This document shows, piece by piece, positions 17,102 to 26,108 of a DNA stretch of 64,000 bases. The stretch is from contig NZ_CP080269.1 of assembly GCF_019431355.1 (NCBI RefSeq), positions 2,508,501 to 2,572,500 of the forward strand. Reading direction: 5' to 3'. Under the pieces are notes generated by a model, which was not told the origin of the DNA, ran no database searches, and was given only the letters and a program-made list of their open reading frames with translations. Position 1 is the first letter of the stretch. Every line of letters begins with the position of its first letter. Both the position numbers and the translations under genes were made by a program. This DNA comes from Paenibacillus sp. R14(2021). GTDB taxonomy: Bacteria > Bacillota > Bacilli > Paenibacillales > Paenibacillaceae.

Positions 17102-18592
17102 TCATTCGTCTATATCTCGTTTTTTCCTTTTGTTATCCTTCTCGAATCTTACGGGCTTGGGCGATCGGAAGAAGCTGAACCGATGATGAAACTTGGCATA
17201 TGGAGGGCGAATGACGGTATCGTACAAATCGGAAGTGCGAAAAGGATAAAACGGAACCAAGTACGGCATCCCGAGAGACGTTAATCGCAGCAGATGCGCA
17301 AACAAGGCAAGCGTGCAAATTGAGATTCCCAATAATCCCCATAATTGAGCTGCGAAGATAAAGGGAAACCGAATCACCCGAATGGTAGCGCTCATTCGAA
17401 AAACAGGCGTAGCGAAAGAAGCAAGCGCCGCCAAAGCCACAATAATCAATAAAAAGTTGCTTGTAAGCGCAGCTTGAACGGCGGCCGTACCAAGCACGAT
17501 ACCTCCGACAATGCCAATGGTTTGACCGATTTTCGAAGGCAATCTGGCGCCGGCTTCTCGCAGCAATTCGATGGCAAGCTCCATAATGAGCACTTCCACG
17601 ACAGGAGGAAACGGGACATTGATCCGCGAAGAAACGATCGTGGGCAAAAAGACGTTCGAAATGCCCTGACTGTGATAAGTCATGACCGCCACATATAAGG
17701 GTGAGGCAAAGACGGAGAACATGACTGCAGACATGCGAATCAGCCTCATTATAGACCCGATAATCCACGGTAAATAGTAATCCTCATACGAAATGAAAAA
17801 TAACCACAAGTTAACTGGCGCCATAAACGCAGTTGGGGATCCGTCCATGAGAACGCAAATTTGTCCCGACGATAAGGCCCAGGCAACGTAGTCAGGCCGT
17901 TCGGTTCCGAGCGTCTGCGGAAAGATGGAGTTGGCATTATCTTCAATCATTTGCTGCAGCAAGGTGGTATCCGTGATTTGATCGAATTGCACGCCCGCGA
18001 TGCGCTGCATGCATGTATGAATATATCGTTCGTTCGTTATTCCCTCTATATAACAAACCGCAATTCTCGACTTCGATATGCTCCCTACACTGAGTTCTTT
18101 GATACGCAATTCGGGTACGGAAATTCGCTGGCGAATCAAGTTAAGATTGATGTCCAATGATTCAACGAAGGCTTCTTTCGGTCCTTCCACGGTGAACTCG
18201 ATTTCAGGTATCGTTACGCTGCGACCGTTGAATGCGGCGGCATTGACTAGAATACATCGATGGCTTTGATATCCATATTGAATAGCGACATTTCCCCGTA
18301 AGATTTTGTTTTGAATATGATTCCAATCGAAGGATATTTCTTTTTCCGCAATCGGGATCGATTGATACAAATCGGCGAAAGAGATGTCCGAATCTCTGCT
18401 CAGGCAGCCCAGAATATGTTGATGCAAGATTTTTGGTTCTGTAGAAGATTTATAATAGCCGATGTAATAAGGCTCATTCTTCGTTTGATGCTCGTAGCAA
18501 ACAAAATCCGATGATTCACTAAGCTCCTTCCATAAACGGGGGACTGCATCCATTCTGATCACTCTTTTCCAATTTTCAACTCTCACGTTCAT
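17102..18592 (-). CDS. Germinant receptor A subunit (GerA family), operon 2
   Basis: 496-residue GerA-type protein. Visible blocks: EGPKEAFVESLDINLNLIRQR, FPQTLGTERPDYVAW, ICVLMDGSPTAFMAPVN, then ELLREAGARLPSKIGQTIGI and VGGIVLGTAAVQAAL in the membrane domain. The N-terminal domain differs strongly from operons 1 and 3. The start at 18592 has a weak GAAGTGAG RBS; an in-frame ATG at 18553 is possible. 18593-18744 should hold the promoter, but no confident SigG box was seen. Confidence 0.9.
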   Translation of the reverse strand: MNVRVENWKRVIRMDAVPRLWKELSESSDFVCYEHQTKNEPYYIGYYKSSTEPKILHQHILGCLSRDSDISFADLYQSIPIAEKEISFDWNHIQNKILRGNVAIQYGYQSHRCILVNAAAFNGRSVTIPEIEFTVEGPKEAFVESLDINLNLIRQRISVPELRIKELSVGSISKSRIAVCYIEGITNERYIHTCMQRIAGVQFDQITDTTLLQQMIEDNANSIFPQTLGTERPDYVAWALSSGQICVLMDGSPTAFMAPVNLWLFFISYEDYYLPWIIGSIMRLIRMSAVMFSVFASPLYVAVMTYHSQGISNVFLPTIVSSRINVPFPPVVEVLIMELAIELLREAGARLPSKIGQTIGIVGGIVLGTAAVQAALTSNFLLIIVALAALASFATPVFRMSATIRVIRFPFIFAAQLWGLLGISICTLALFAHLLRLTSLGMPYLVPFYPFRTSDLYDTVIRPPYAKFHHRFSFFRSPKPVRFEKDNKRKKRDIDE

Positions 18593-18744
18593 TGTCTCAC
18601 TTCAAGCGGATACTTATTCACAATCAAAGCATGGCTTAACGTATAGAGAAGAGATAGGCCAAAGAAATAGGGATAGGCGAAAGAATCCCATTAGACGCAT
18701 GACCGTCATCGAGGGCGGAGGCCGGCTAAGAAATACGCAGCACG

Positions 18745-18790
18745 AAAAAAGCGGCAGCCGTGGACCTTGTAAGTCCTCGTCTGCCGCTTC
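18745..18790 (-). terminator. Terminator of the SRPBCC gene
   Basis: AAGCGGCAG (18749-18757) pairs with CTGCCGCTT (18781-18789), with inner GGAC/GTCC pairing. On the minus strand the stem is followed by six T. Confidence 0.8.
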
Positions 18791-18808
18791 TATTAGGTTA
18801 CGCGACGC

Positions 18809-19333
18809 TTAAGTCGCCGAATTCAAACCGAGCTGCTCCGCATAACGATCGTGGAGCTCCTGCCAGCCGTATTTATAAGCATTAAGCCCTGCCATCGAGG
18901 GCATATCCTTGCCGGCAGCAACGCCGGTTAATCCGTCCAGACAGAGATGCCAGCCCGCGGCATAGGAAGCTGCCTGCTTGCGGTCCGTGAAGGTGTGACG
19001 AAGCGTAAGGACTGTCGCTGTGCCTTCGCCGCTCAGCTCCCAGCGCAATACGTCGGTTCCCCAGCTGAATACGAGCACATGCGGCGCTTGGACTTCCATG
19101 ACGCGGCCTTCGCCTTCCTCTGCCTCCGGAACGCCGACTGGCGTCAGACGAACCTCCCCGGTCTCGGTTAAATCCCTATTAGGCTTAAACGGTCCCCAGC
19201 TTGGAATCTTCTCGGCTTGGGTAAGGACAGCCCAGACTTCCTCGCAAGCATGCTCGAGCGTTTGCTCGAGTACAACGACCCATTGGCCGCCTTCCTCAAG
19301 CAGCTGCACATTGTCCACACGTTTCGTATTCAT
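18809..19333 (-). CDS. SRPBCC (START-like) domain protein
   Basis: 174 residues from the ATG at 19331-19333, which follows GGGAGGG; an in-frame ATG 30 bp upstream lacks an RBS. The fold pattern is that of the AHSA1/polyketide-cyclase group: an N-terminal strand LEQTLEHACEEVWAVLTQAEKIPSWGPF, then paired strands (HVLVFSWGTDVLRWELS, TVLTLRHTF) and a C-terminal helix beginning at YAAGWHLCLDGLTGV. Such proteins have a hydrophobic cavity for a small ligand. The function here is unknown. It lies 96 bp downstream of the Zur-like gene beyond a terminator, so it is probably transcribed separately. Confidence 0.85.
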   Translation of the reverse strand: MNTKRVDNVQLLEEGGQWVVVLEQTLEHACEEVWAVLTQAEKIPSWGPFKPNRDLTETGEVRLTPVGVPEAEEGEGRVMEVQAPHVLVFSWGTDVLRWELSGEGTATVLTLRHTFTDRKQAASYAAGWHLCLDGLTGVAAGKDMPSMAGLNAYKYGWQELHDRYAEQLGLNSAT

Positions 19334-19390
19334 CGTTTCGTTCCCTCCCGTGAATATTTTCAAATTCAGCTGGGCTGCGCCGACATTATG

Positions 19391-19423
19391 AAAAAAACCG
19401 AAGTGCCTCAGGTACTCCGGTTT
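19391..19423 (-). terminator. Terminator of the Zur-like gene
   Basis: An imperfect stem centred near 19408 (AACCGgAGT/ACTtCGGTT read on the minus strand) is followed by seven T. Confidence 0.7.
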
Positions 19424-19429
19424 CCTTCG

Positions 19430-19912
19430 TTATTGGCAGGCCTCGCAAATGCCGTAAATTTCAAACCGGTGATTCAAGATCTTATAGCCGCCGGGCACAT
19501 GGACCTGCTCCATTGGACAATAGTCGAAGCTGAGCGTTTTCTCGCAGTTCACGCAGATTAGATGATGATGGTGATGCGACAAGCAGTTTGCCTTGAACTT
19601 CAATCCGCCGTCCATCGAATAGAACTGCTCCAACACACCCATTTCGCTCATCATCCGCAGGTTCCGGTACACGGTATCAAAGCTCATGCTCGGATACGTA
19701 AGTACCATATTATCGTAAACGTCCTTCGGCGAGAGATAACCGCCATGCTCCGAGATGATCATGACCATCGATTTGCGCTGGTCCGTAATCCGCCAGCCGT
19801 TACGCGTCATGGCAGCGAGCATTTCCTTGGCGTTCTCTTCTGCGCTGATCGAAGTCGAACAGTGTTCGCGAACGTGGAGATGATCGCCTTCGTTATGATG
19901 TTCATCGCTCAT
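19430..19912 (-). CDS. zur: Fur-family regulator, most like the zinc repressor Zur
   Basis: 160 residues. A winged helix lies at about 30-100 (NGWRITDQRKSMVMII, SFDTVYRNLRMMSEMGVLE). The metal-binding half has KANCLSHHHHHLICVNC, then a second CxxC near the end (ICEAC), giving the structural zinc site. Order and spacing, notably HHHHHxIC and GYKILNHRFEIYGIC, match B. subtilis Zur better than Fur or PerR. A His/Glu-rich N-terminal extension (about 28 residues) is an addition to the usual length. Zur represses zinc-uptake genes when zinc is plentiful; no such target is nearby. RBS AGGAGAG. Assignment to Zur is by motif pattern. Confidence 0.8.
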   Translation of the reverse strand: MSDEHHNEGDHLHVREHCSTSISAEENAKEMLAAMTRNGWRITDQRKSMVMIISEHGGYLSPKDVYDNMVLTYPSMSFDTVYRNLRMMSEMGVLEQFYSMDGGLKFKANCLSHHHHHLICVNCEKTLSFDYCPMEQVHVPGGYKILNHRFEIYGICEACQ

Positions 19913-20044
19913 TCGTCATCTCTCCTGTCTGTTTCTCCTATCCCTTATTACCTACTACTGTAACAAAAAATAGCGGACACGCCAAGGGCGCAGGCCGATT
20001 GCTGCGGGACATACGGTCCCGAACGCGGCCTGCTGGGCAGAACA

Positions 20045-20078
20045 AGAAGGGCACCCCGGTAAATCCGAGGCGCCCTCC
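20045..20078 (-). terminator. Terminator of the ABC/glycosidase operon
   Basis: AGGGCACCCCGG (20048-20059) pairs with CCGAGGCGCCCT (20065-20076). On the minus strand a short T-rich stretch follows. It lies 29 bp after the glycosidase stop. Confidence 0.65.
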
Positions 20079-20106
20079 TAGTCAATCCCCTTGCCGTCAT
20101 CGGCGC

Positions 20107-22167
20107 TTACGACAATCCAGTCAGCTTCAATAGGACGGATTCCGCGGGCGCAAGCGGCAGCTCAATATCTCCGCTGCCCTCGGCAACTGTGCCCGCCCAT
20201 AGATCTTTGAGCGTATATGCATGCGTGCTCCCGCCTGCAATGACACGATCGAGCAGGACGCGTTTAAGCGCAGGCGATCCTTTGTCATAATTAAATACGG
20301 CCAGATAGATCACGTGCTCCCCGTCTTCCTTCGCTTCCAGCATGAACATATCCGCTGCCCCCGAGCCGTAAGCTCCCTCGATGGGCAAGAAGGTTTCCCC
20401 GCGCCGCGCCAGCGTTATGACCTCCGCGTTCGGCAGCCACTCCGCCGCTCTTGCCCTTGCCTCTTCCTTGCGGAAATCGTCTCCGAGCAGCAGAACCGTT
20501 CCGCTGATAACGGACGCGTTCAACCGGCTTCTTCCTTCCTGATCCGAGGTTGCTTCTTGATTAAAGCTCTTGTACAGAACGGTATGATCGGGATCATTGA
20601 ACCGGTAGAGCGCCCCGCTCGCCCACCAGGCATTGGTGAGCGAATTCAGCATATACTCGGTATCTGCCAGCATGCCGAAGGCATCGCATGAAATGCGCCG
20701 GCTATGTCCGTACTGATAGGGAAACAGCGGCGCGATCGACAGATTAATATGGAAGGGCCGGCCGATTCGTTCAGGATCCAGCCGCCGGCGAATCGTCTCC
20801 ATGCCGAGATTGTACGCTTGAATGCCCGTCTGAATCGACTTGTCGTAGTGCCGGCCTTCCAGCGCCCCATGCCCGAGAAAGTCGAGCTTCACATACGCGA
20901 AGCCAAGCTCCACGAAACGGTCCAGACAATAGGCTGTCCGCAGCACGCTGCCGGGATGCGTCGGATCAATGGCGAGCCCGCCGTCCAAGTCCGGCAGTAC
21001 GTTTCCTTCGCGGTCGCGCAGGAGCAGCTCGTCATACGTGTAGCGACCGTCCGTACCTTCGACCGCACGCCCGGTATCCCTGCCCCAGAAGGCAAAGGGC
21101 GTCCAGTAGATGCCGGCCTTCTGGCCGTTCCCATGGACATGCGCTACCGCCTGCTCCAGCTGCTCCGACGATAAATTCGTCCAGAACGAGTCGAAGTTGA
21201 TATATACGTCGCCTTGATTATGAAAGCCTTCCTTCTGCATCTGACTCAGAAAATCCGACGTCGACACGTACAGCTCGTAATCCAGCTTGTCAGCTGCGGC
21301 GGACCAGCTGTTCCAGCCGAAAGGCACGCCGTGCTCCCACGCTAGAGCAGGCGTAACCGCGGCATTGGCCTGCCCGAATGCTTCAAGACCCCGGCGGTAA
21401 TCGCCGTAAGCGCCGATCCAGATGACCGGCGACGTCAGCACCGTTCCGCTCACCGTGCCATGAGGAATGCTGTCCCGCGTCAGCTCCCCCGCTGCTCCGC
21501 CGTACACTTCGATGCGCTCGATGGCCGCGCCGCTTCCGCTCGATAATTTAAGCCCTGTTTTCCATGTGTCGTGCAGGACTGAACCGATTACGATTCCGTT
21601 TCTGGACCGCGGCTCATAAACAGCGGTGACCTCATAGCTCTCCAGAGTGCCCGGCATCTCTACCGATTCGTAACGTACCCACTTGTCGTTATCGAACGGC
21701 ACCAGCAGCGCCTGCAGCTCCGATTGGACTGAAGCCGCTCCCAGCTTCAGCGTCCCCGCTTCCTCGCAGCTGATGAGCGGCGCCATGTAACTGGATGCCA
21801 GCCCTTCACCCTCCGGCGCTTCCAGCTCGAAGGATACCGTGAGAAACGGCCTCCCCTCATATACGGTAAAATGCTGCATCAGAAGCGGCAGCTCCGGCGA
21901 CGAATGCCTGATCGTTACGCGCTTGCCATGACCCAGCGCTTCCCGAACAGTCTCGCACCCAGCCTCATGCTGGAGGTAATCCGTCGTGAACCGGTGCTCC
22001 TCCTGCCAATCGTAGGCCGAGGCTGCGCCGATGAGCGCCGAGCCGTCGCGCCATTTGACCTCGTAGGTTCCCGCTTCCGTGTTCACATGCAGCGCCAGCA
22101 AACCGTTATCCACCGTCAATACCGTTTCTTCCGTCTTCGTTTCGATCGGGCCATGCTCCACGTTCAT
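20107..22167 (-). CDS. Cytoplasmic clan GH-D glycosidase (alpha-galactosidase-like)
   Basis: About 686 residues from the ATG at 22165-22167, behind GGGAGGATGGGG. There is no signal peptide. An N-terminal beta-sandwich (about 1-270) precedes a TIM barrel opening with FGWNSW. The barrel has DVYINFDSFW, GIYWTPFAFWG, the nucleophile strand AYVKLDFLGHG (Asp near 427) and the acid/base candidate in NDPDHTVL. These follow the GH27/GH36 (clan GH-D) plan, but the nucleophile motif KLDF differs from the common KWD/KYD, so the exact substrate is open. It is the last gene of the ABC importer operon and probably cleaves the imported oligosaccharide. Paralogous to the catalytic part of the secreted enzyme at 34.8-38.1 kb. 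Confidence 0.82.
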   Translation of the reverse strand: MNVEHGPIETKTEETVLTVDNGLLALHVNTEAGTYEVKWRDGSALIGAASAYDWQEEHRFTTDYLQHEAGCETVREALGHGKRVTIRHSSPELPLLMQHFTVYEGRPFLTVSFELEAPEGEGLASSYMAPLISCEEAGTLKLGAASVQSELQALLVPFDNDKWVRYESVEMPGTLESYEVTAVYEPRSRNGIVIGSVLHDTWKTGLKLSSGSGAAIERIEVYGGAAGELTRDSIPHGTVSGTVLTSPVIWIGAYGDYRRGLEAFGQANAAVTPALAWEHGVPFGWNSWSAAADKLDYELYVSTSDFLSQMQKEGFHNQGDVYINFDSFWTNLSSEQLEQAVAHVHGNGQKAGIYWTPFAFWGRDTGRAVEGTDGRYTYDELLLRDREGNVLPDLDGGLAIDPTHPGSVLRTAYCLDRFVELGFAYVKLDFLGHGALEGRHYDKSIQTGIQAYNLGMETIRRRLDPERIGRPFHINLSIAPLFPYQYGHSRRISCDAFGMLADTEYMLNSLTNAWWASGALYRFNDPDHTVLYKSFNQEATSDQEGRSRLNASVISGTVLLLGDDFRKEEARARAAEWLPNAEVITLARRGETFLPIEGAYGSGAADMFMLEAKEDGEHVIYLAVFNYDKGSPALKRVLLDRVIAGGSTHAYTLKDLWAGTVAEGSGDIELPLAPAESVLLKLTGLS

Positions 22168-22195
22168 CTTCCCCATCCTCCCAGTTAAATGGATG

Positions 22196-22220
22196 AAAGG
22201 GGGCATGACTGCCCCCTTCG
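22196..22220 (-). other. Intercistronic hairpin between binding-protein and glycosidase genes
   Basis: AAGGGGGC/GCCCCCTT around a 6-nt loop, directly after the binding-protein stop and upstream of the glycosidase RBS. The T run is short, so it fits an mRNA-stabilising or partly terminating element that leaves more binding-protein message than glycosidase message. Confidence 0.5.
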
Positions 22221-22227
22221 CTGCAAC

Positions 22228-23895
22228 CTATTTCCAAAGCTCCAGACGGGCCTTGTAATTGTCCGTGATCGCTTGCTCAACTTGTTCGTCGCCCGCCGCT
22301 TTCATCTCCGACAGCATCTTGTCGAAGCCGGCATTGGCGTCTTGCTCGGATTTCGAAATGATGATCTTGGTGAGGGACTGCTTCATAATATCCTGCACCT
22401 TCTGGTAGCTTAGCGAAACCGGCGTGCCGCCTTCCGGATTCAAATTGTCGTACGGCGACGTGTCGTAGACGGAATCGAGCAGGTTCTTCGTTGCCATTTG
22501 CTCGATCTCTCCTCTGTTAAGCTTGGAAATATCGTACGGCGTGCCGTCGGAGCCAAGGCCGTTCTTGATGAACCACGTCCATGTCCGAATACCTGTCTTC
22601 TTCGTTTCCCCAGCCCAATCGTCCTTCAGACCCTTCAGTACATCCGCATTCGGCGTGTGCTTCCCGTCCTTGGCGTCCCAAGTTTGGCCTTGAACGCCCC
22701 ACATAAGCAGATACTGGCCTTCCTCGCTCGCCAGGAAGTTGATGAACTTCATCGTTTCTTCCGGATGCTTGTTCTTCTTCGTGATGGCGATGGCATCCCA
22801 CCCGAGCGGGCTGCGCGGTCCGTACGTTGTCTTCGCAGGGTCGGTGCCAGGAGCTACGACTTTATAAGCAAACAGCTGCTTGTCGGCACTGCCGCCCTTC
22901 TTAAGCGCGCCGTTCGCGCCGCCGAGATCCCAGTACGCCGATACGGTCGAGAAGGCGATACCGTTCGAGATCTTCTGCTCCCACGTTTGCGTTTTGTTCA
23001 CGGCCCAATCCTGCTCGATCAAGCCTTCGCGGTACAGTTTGTTCATGTACAGGATCATCTCGCGGTATTTCGGGTCCTTCACGTCGAATTTCAGGCTGTC
23101 TCCGTCCTCGAAATACGGCTTCATGCCCCACATGCCCTTGAAGGAGCCCAGCACGGCGCCCATGTTCTCCGCGTTCAGAATGAGCGGAATCGAGGCTTTG
23201 CCGTCAATGTTCGGATACTTCGCCTTGAAATCCTTCAGCAGCTGCTCGAATTCGTCTGTCGTGAAGGGCTGTCCGCCCTCGGCCTTGTCAGGCGCAAGCT
23301 CTTTCAGGAAGTCTTTACGCATTTGCACGCCGAATACAGGGTCGTTGTCCATGCCGTACCAGTTGGAGAGGTAATAGTTCTTGCCGTCCTTGAAGCGCGT
23401 CTTCTGCAAAATATCGCCGTACTGCTGCTTCACGTCAGGTCCGTACTTGTCGATCAGCTCGTTAAGCGGAATGATCGCGCCAGCCGCGATGTATTTGTTC
23501 ACGATGTCGCCGCCGCGGTCCATCAGGATGATGTCCGGCAGGTCGTTCGAGGCCAGCATGAGGTTCAGCTTCTCGGACGGATTGCCCGTTGGCTGCTGAA
23601 TTTCAACCTTCACGCCAGTGCGCTTCATAATTTCCTGCGCCACGGGATTGTCGAAAGCGGCGCCTGTATTTTTATCAAAGAAGGTCAGCGTGATCGGCTC
23701 CGACGGTTTATCGGCGTTTGCCGTATCCGCGTTTGCCGCATCCGTACCCGTATTCGCGTTCTTCGTGTTCGTATTCGCGGCAGCCGTATTCCCCGTATTG
23801 TTCGCATCGTTCGATCCATTGCTTCCGCAGCCGGCAAGCAGCGCCGGCGTAAGGGCCATTGCCAGTATCAGCGGCAGCACTTGTTTTTTCTTCAT
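22228..23895 (-). CDS. Sugar ABC transporter substrate-binding lipoprotein
   Basis: 555 residues. A lipoprotein signal ends LLAGC (Cys23) and is followed by a low-complexity Asn/Thr/Ala linker (about 25-65) that tethers the binding lobe. The body is the LipO/YtcQ class of family 1 extracellular binding proteins common in Paenibacillus (ITLTFFDKNTGAAFDNPVAQE, MLASNDLPDIILMDRGG). It captures an oligosaccharide and delivers it to the two permeases encoded just upstream. The order permease-permease-binding protein-enzyme, and the absence of an ATPase gene, agree with use of a shared MsmX-like ATPase encoded elsewhere. Substrate inferred from the downstream glycosidase only. Confidence 0.9.
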   Translation of the reverse strand: MKKKQVLPLILAMALTPALLAGCGSNGSNDANNTGNTAAANTNTKNANTGTDAANADTANADKPSEPITLTFFDKNTGAAFDNPVAQEIMKRTGVKVEIQQPTGNPSEKLNLMLASNDLPDIILMDRGGDIVNKYIAAGAIIPLNELIDKYGPDVKQQYGDILQKTRFKDGKNYYLSNWYGMDNDPVFGVQMRKDFLKELAPDKAEGGQPFTTDEFEQLLKDFKAKYPNIDGKASIPLILNAENMGAVLGSFKGMWGMKPYFEDGDSLKFDVKDPKYREMILYMNKLYREGLIEQDWAVNKTQTWEQKISNGIAFSTVSAYWDLGGANGALKKGGSADKQLFAYKVVAPGTDPAKTTYGPRSPLGWDAIAITKKNKHPEETMKFINFLASEEGQYLLMWGVQGQTWDAKDGKHTPNADVLKGLKDDWAGETKKTGIRTWTWFIKNGLGSDGTPYDISKLNRGEIEQMATKNLLDSVYDTSPYDNLNPEGGTPVSLSYQKVQDIMKQSLTKIIISKSEQDANAGFDKMLSEMKAAGDEQVEQAITDNYKARLELWK

Positions 23896-24009
23896 AGAAC
23901 ATTTCCCCCTATTGGCATATTGGATGACAGCTGTTTACGATCGCATGCAGCAGGCCGTGCGTACGCTGGCCGGCCATCCCCCCTCTCAAGGAACTGAACA
24001 AGATCCAGC

Positions 24010-24900
24010 TCAGCTCTTCACGGCGCCGAGCGTCATGCCTTTCACGAAATAGCGCTGCAGGAACGGGTATACCATGACGATCGGCAGCGTAGCGACCATG
24101 GTCGCGGCCATCCGGATCGTATCCGACGAGACGGCCAGCCGCTTGCTGGAATCGGCGAGCTTCTGGGCATCCGACACCATCGCGCCTGTCTGATACTGAT
24201 TCAAGATTTTTACAAGCACCGCCTGCAGCGTCTTCAAGCTCGACTTGTAGGTGAACACATAAGAATCGAACCAAGCATTCCAATGGCCGATGGCCGTGAA
24301 CAGCGCAATCGTCGCCAGTACCGGCACCGTAAGCGGCAGAATAATGCGGAAATAAATGTGCAGGTCGTTGGCGCCGTCTATCTTGGCCGATTCCGTAATT
24401 TCCTGCGGGAGCTGCTCGATGAAGGTCCGAATGAGAATCATATAGAACACATTCATGAGACCCGGAAGAATGAACACCCAGAAGGTATCGATCAGGAATA
24501 GGTTCTTCAGCACCATATAATAAGGAATGAGACCGCCGCCGAAGTACATCGTGAAGATGAAATAGAGCGTTACCGGCCGCCGTATAACGAGGTCGCGGCT
24601 GCTCAGCGGATAGGCGAGCAAGCTGATCACGATTACCGTCAACGGCGTGCCGACGAGCGTCCGCGCCACCGTCACCCACACGGCATGCAATATTTCGCGG
24701 TCGGTCAGAATTTCTTTGTAGCTTGTAAAGGAAAGCTCGCGAGGCCAGAAATAAATGCCCCCTTTAATGGTATCGGACGCGCTGTTCACCGACAGGATGA
24801 ATACGTTCCAGAAGGGGTAAAACGTCACGAATACGATCAGGATCAGAAAGAGATATACCACGCCGGTGTACAGCAGGTCTCCCATCGATCTGCTTCTCAT
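24010..24900 (-). CDS. Sugar ABC transporter permease (MalG/LplC-like)
   Basis: 296 residues, six membrane segments, with the EAA loop for ATPase contact visible (LPQEITESAKIDGANDLHIYF). C-terminal features such as PFLQRYFVKGMTLGAVKS are typical of the LplC/YtcP branch. RBS GGAGTGATGAC. It lies 31 bp after the partner permease gene and 114 bp before the binding-protein gene. Confidence 0.92.
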   Translation of the reverse strand: MRSRSMGDLLYTGVVYLFLILIVFVTFYPFWNVFILSVNSASDTIKGGIYFWPRELSFTSYKEILTDREILHAVWVTVARTLVGTPLTVIVISLLAYPLSSRDLVIRRPVTLYFIFTMYFGGGLIPYYMVLKNLFLIDTFWVFILPGLMNVFYMILIRTFIEQLPQEITESAKIDGANDLHIYFRIILPLTVPVLATIALFTAIGHWNAWFDSYVFTYKSSLKTLQAVLVKILNQYQTGAMVSDAQKLADSSKRLAVSSDTIRMAATMVATLPIVMVYPFLQRYFVKGMTLGAVKS

Positions 24901-24931
24901 GTCATCACTCCTCTCTCGTTTGATCCGCGGC

Positions 24932-25903
24932 TTAGAACAGCGCTTGATCGTTTACTTTTTTGGCAAGTCTATTCACGATGAGCACTAGAATGAAGGCAAC
25001 CAGCGACTTGAACAATCCGACCGCCGCGCCGTACGAGAACATGCCGTTCTGCAAGCCGTATCGGTAGGTGTACGTGTCGATGACGTCCGAATATTTAAGC
25101 ACGAGATCGTTCTGCATTAAGTACTGCTGGTCGAAGCCCGCATTCAGCACGCCGCCGACCGCCAGAATAAGCAGGATGACGATCGTGGGACGAAGCGCCG
25201 GAAGCGTCACATGCAGCATCTGCCTGATCCGGCTAGCGCCGTCGACCCTTGCCGCTTCATAGAGCTCCGGGTTAATGGACGTAATAGCCGCCAGATACAT
25301 AATGGCGTTAAAGCCCATGTCCTTCCACATGTTGGAGAAGCCGATGATCCACCAGAAATAATGACCGTTCTGGAAGAAGCCGATCGGTTTGTCCGTAATG
25401 TGGAGCATGACGAGCAGCTTATTGACGAGTCCCTGCGTGGAGAGCAGCGAAATAATAATGTTGGCCGCGATAACCCAAGAGATGAAATGCGGCAGATAAG
25501 AAACCGTTTGCACAAAACGCTTGAACACGCCGCTTCGAACTTCGTTAATCGCGATCGCCAGAATGATCGGCGCCGGAAATCCGAGTGCGAGACTGAGCAA
25601 GCTCTGAGCGAGCGTGTTACGCAGGATAATCCAGAAGTCCCCGCTGTTGAAGAAATACCGGAACCATTCCAGCCCGACGAATTCGCCGCCGAAGAACGAA
25701 TCCATGAACGAGCCGCCCGGCTGATAGTTAATAAAGGCCATGTACAAGCCGAACATCGGCGTATACGAGAACAACAGGGTGCATATAAAAGCCGGCAGGA
25801 TCATCAGCCATAGCAGCTTCTGAACGCGTAACCGCTTCCAAGTTCCGCCGCGCCTCACTGCCCGCGCCATGCCCGCAGCCGATGGTTCCACATTGATTTT
25901 CAC
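24932..25903 (-). CDS. Sugar ABC transporter permease (LplB-like)
   Basis: The start chosen is the GTG at 25901-25903 (MKINVEPSAAG), behind ACGGAGGAAAG; an in-frame ATG 81 bp further upstream has no RBS. About 323 residues. The N-terminus is basic and cytoplasmic, then six membrane segments. The EAA loop reads NPELYEAARVDGASRIRQML. It pairs with the second permease and is the first gene of the operon. It is divergent from the response-regulator gene. Confidence 0.9.
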   Translation of the reverse strand: MKINVEPSAAGMARAVRRGGTWKRLRVQKLLWLMILPAFICTLLFSYTPMFGLYMAFINYQPGGSFMDSFFGGEFVGLEWFRYFFNSGDFWIILRNTLAQSLLSLALGFPAPIILAIAINEVRSGVFKRFVQTVSYLPHFISWVIAANIIISLLSTQGLVNKLLVMLHITDKPIGFFQNGHYFWWIIGFSNMWKDMGFNAIMYLAAITSINPELYEAARVDGASRIRQMLHVTLPALRPTIVILLILAVGGVLNAGFDQQYLMQNDLVLKYSDVIDTYTYRYGLQNGMFSYGAAVGLFKSLVAFILVLIVNRLAKKVNDQALF

Positions 25904-25949
25904 GTTTGCTTTCCTCCGTCCATAGTGGTGTCGCTTCGGGAACAATCCC

Positions 25950-25955
25950 ATTATA
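25950..25955 (-). promoter_or_regulatory. -10 element of the ABC/glycosidase operon
   Basis: A perfect TATAAT on the minus strand, about 47 bp upstream of the first permease start. No good -35 lies at 16-18 bp, which would fit a promoter that needs the adjacent AraC-type response regulator for activity. Confidence 0.5.
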
Positions 25956-26031
25956 GGAAACTTCCATGCGCCGAATCCATGCAAACATCCGCCGATTCAT
26001 GCTCCAAATTACCGCATTTCTGTTCCTCCCA

Positions 26032-26060
26032 TTGTTGAATTTCATCAAGCGGCATACAAT
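26032..26060 (+). promoter_or_regulatory. SigA promoter of the response regulator/kinase pair
   Basis: TTGTTG (26032-26037), a 17-bp spacer and TACAAT (26055-26060). Start site near 26067, about 42 nt upstream of the ATG. Confidence 0.6.
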
Positions 26061-26108
26061 AAACGAGAGTCATAGTTTCCATTTTAGACGGGAAGAAGGA
26101 ACACGGCC

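Noticed and set aside
22498..23997. A 499-residue open frame on the plus strand.
   Set aside because: It lies antisense to the sugar-binding lipoprotein gene, has no RBS, and its composition is the arginine-rich mirror of the real gene.
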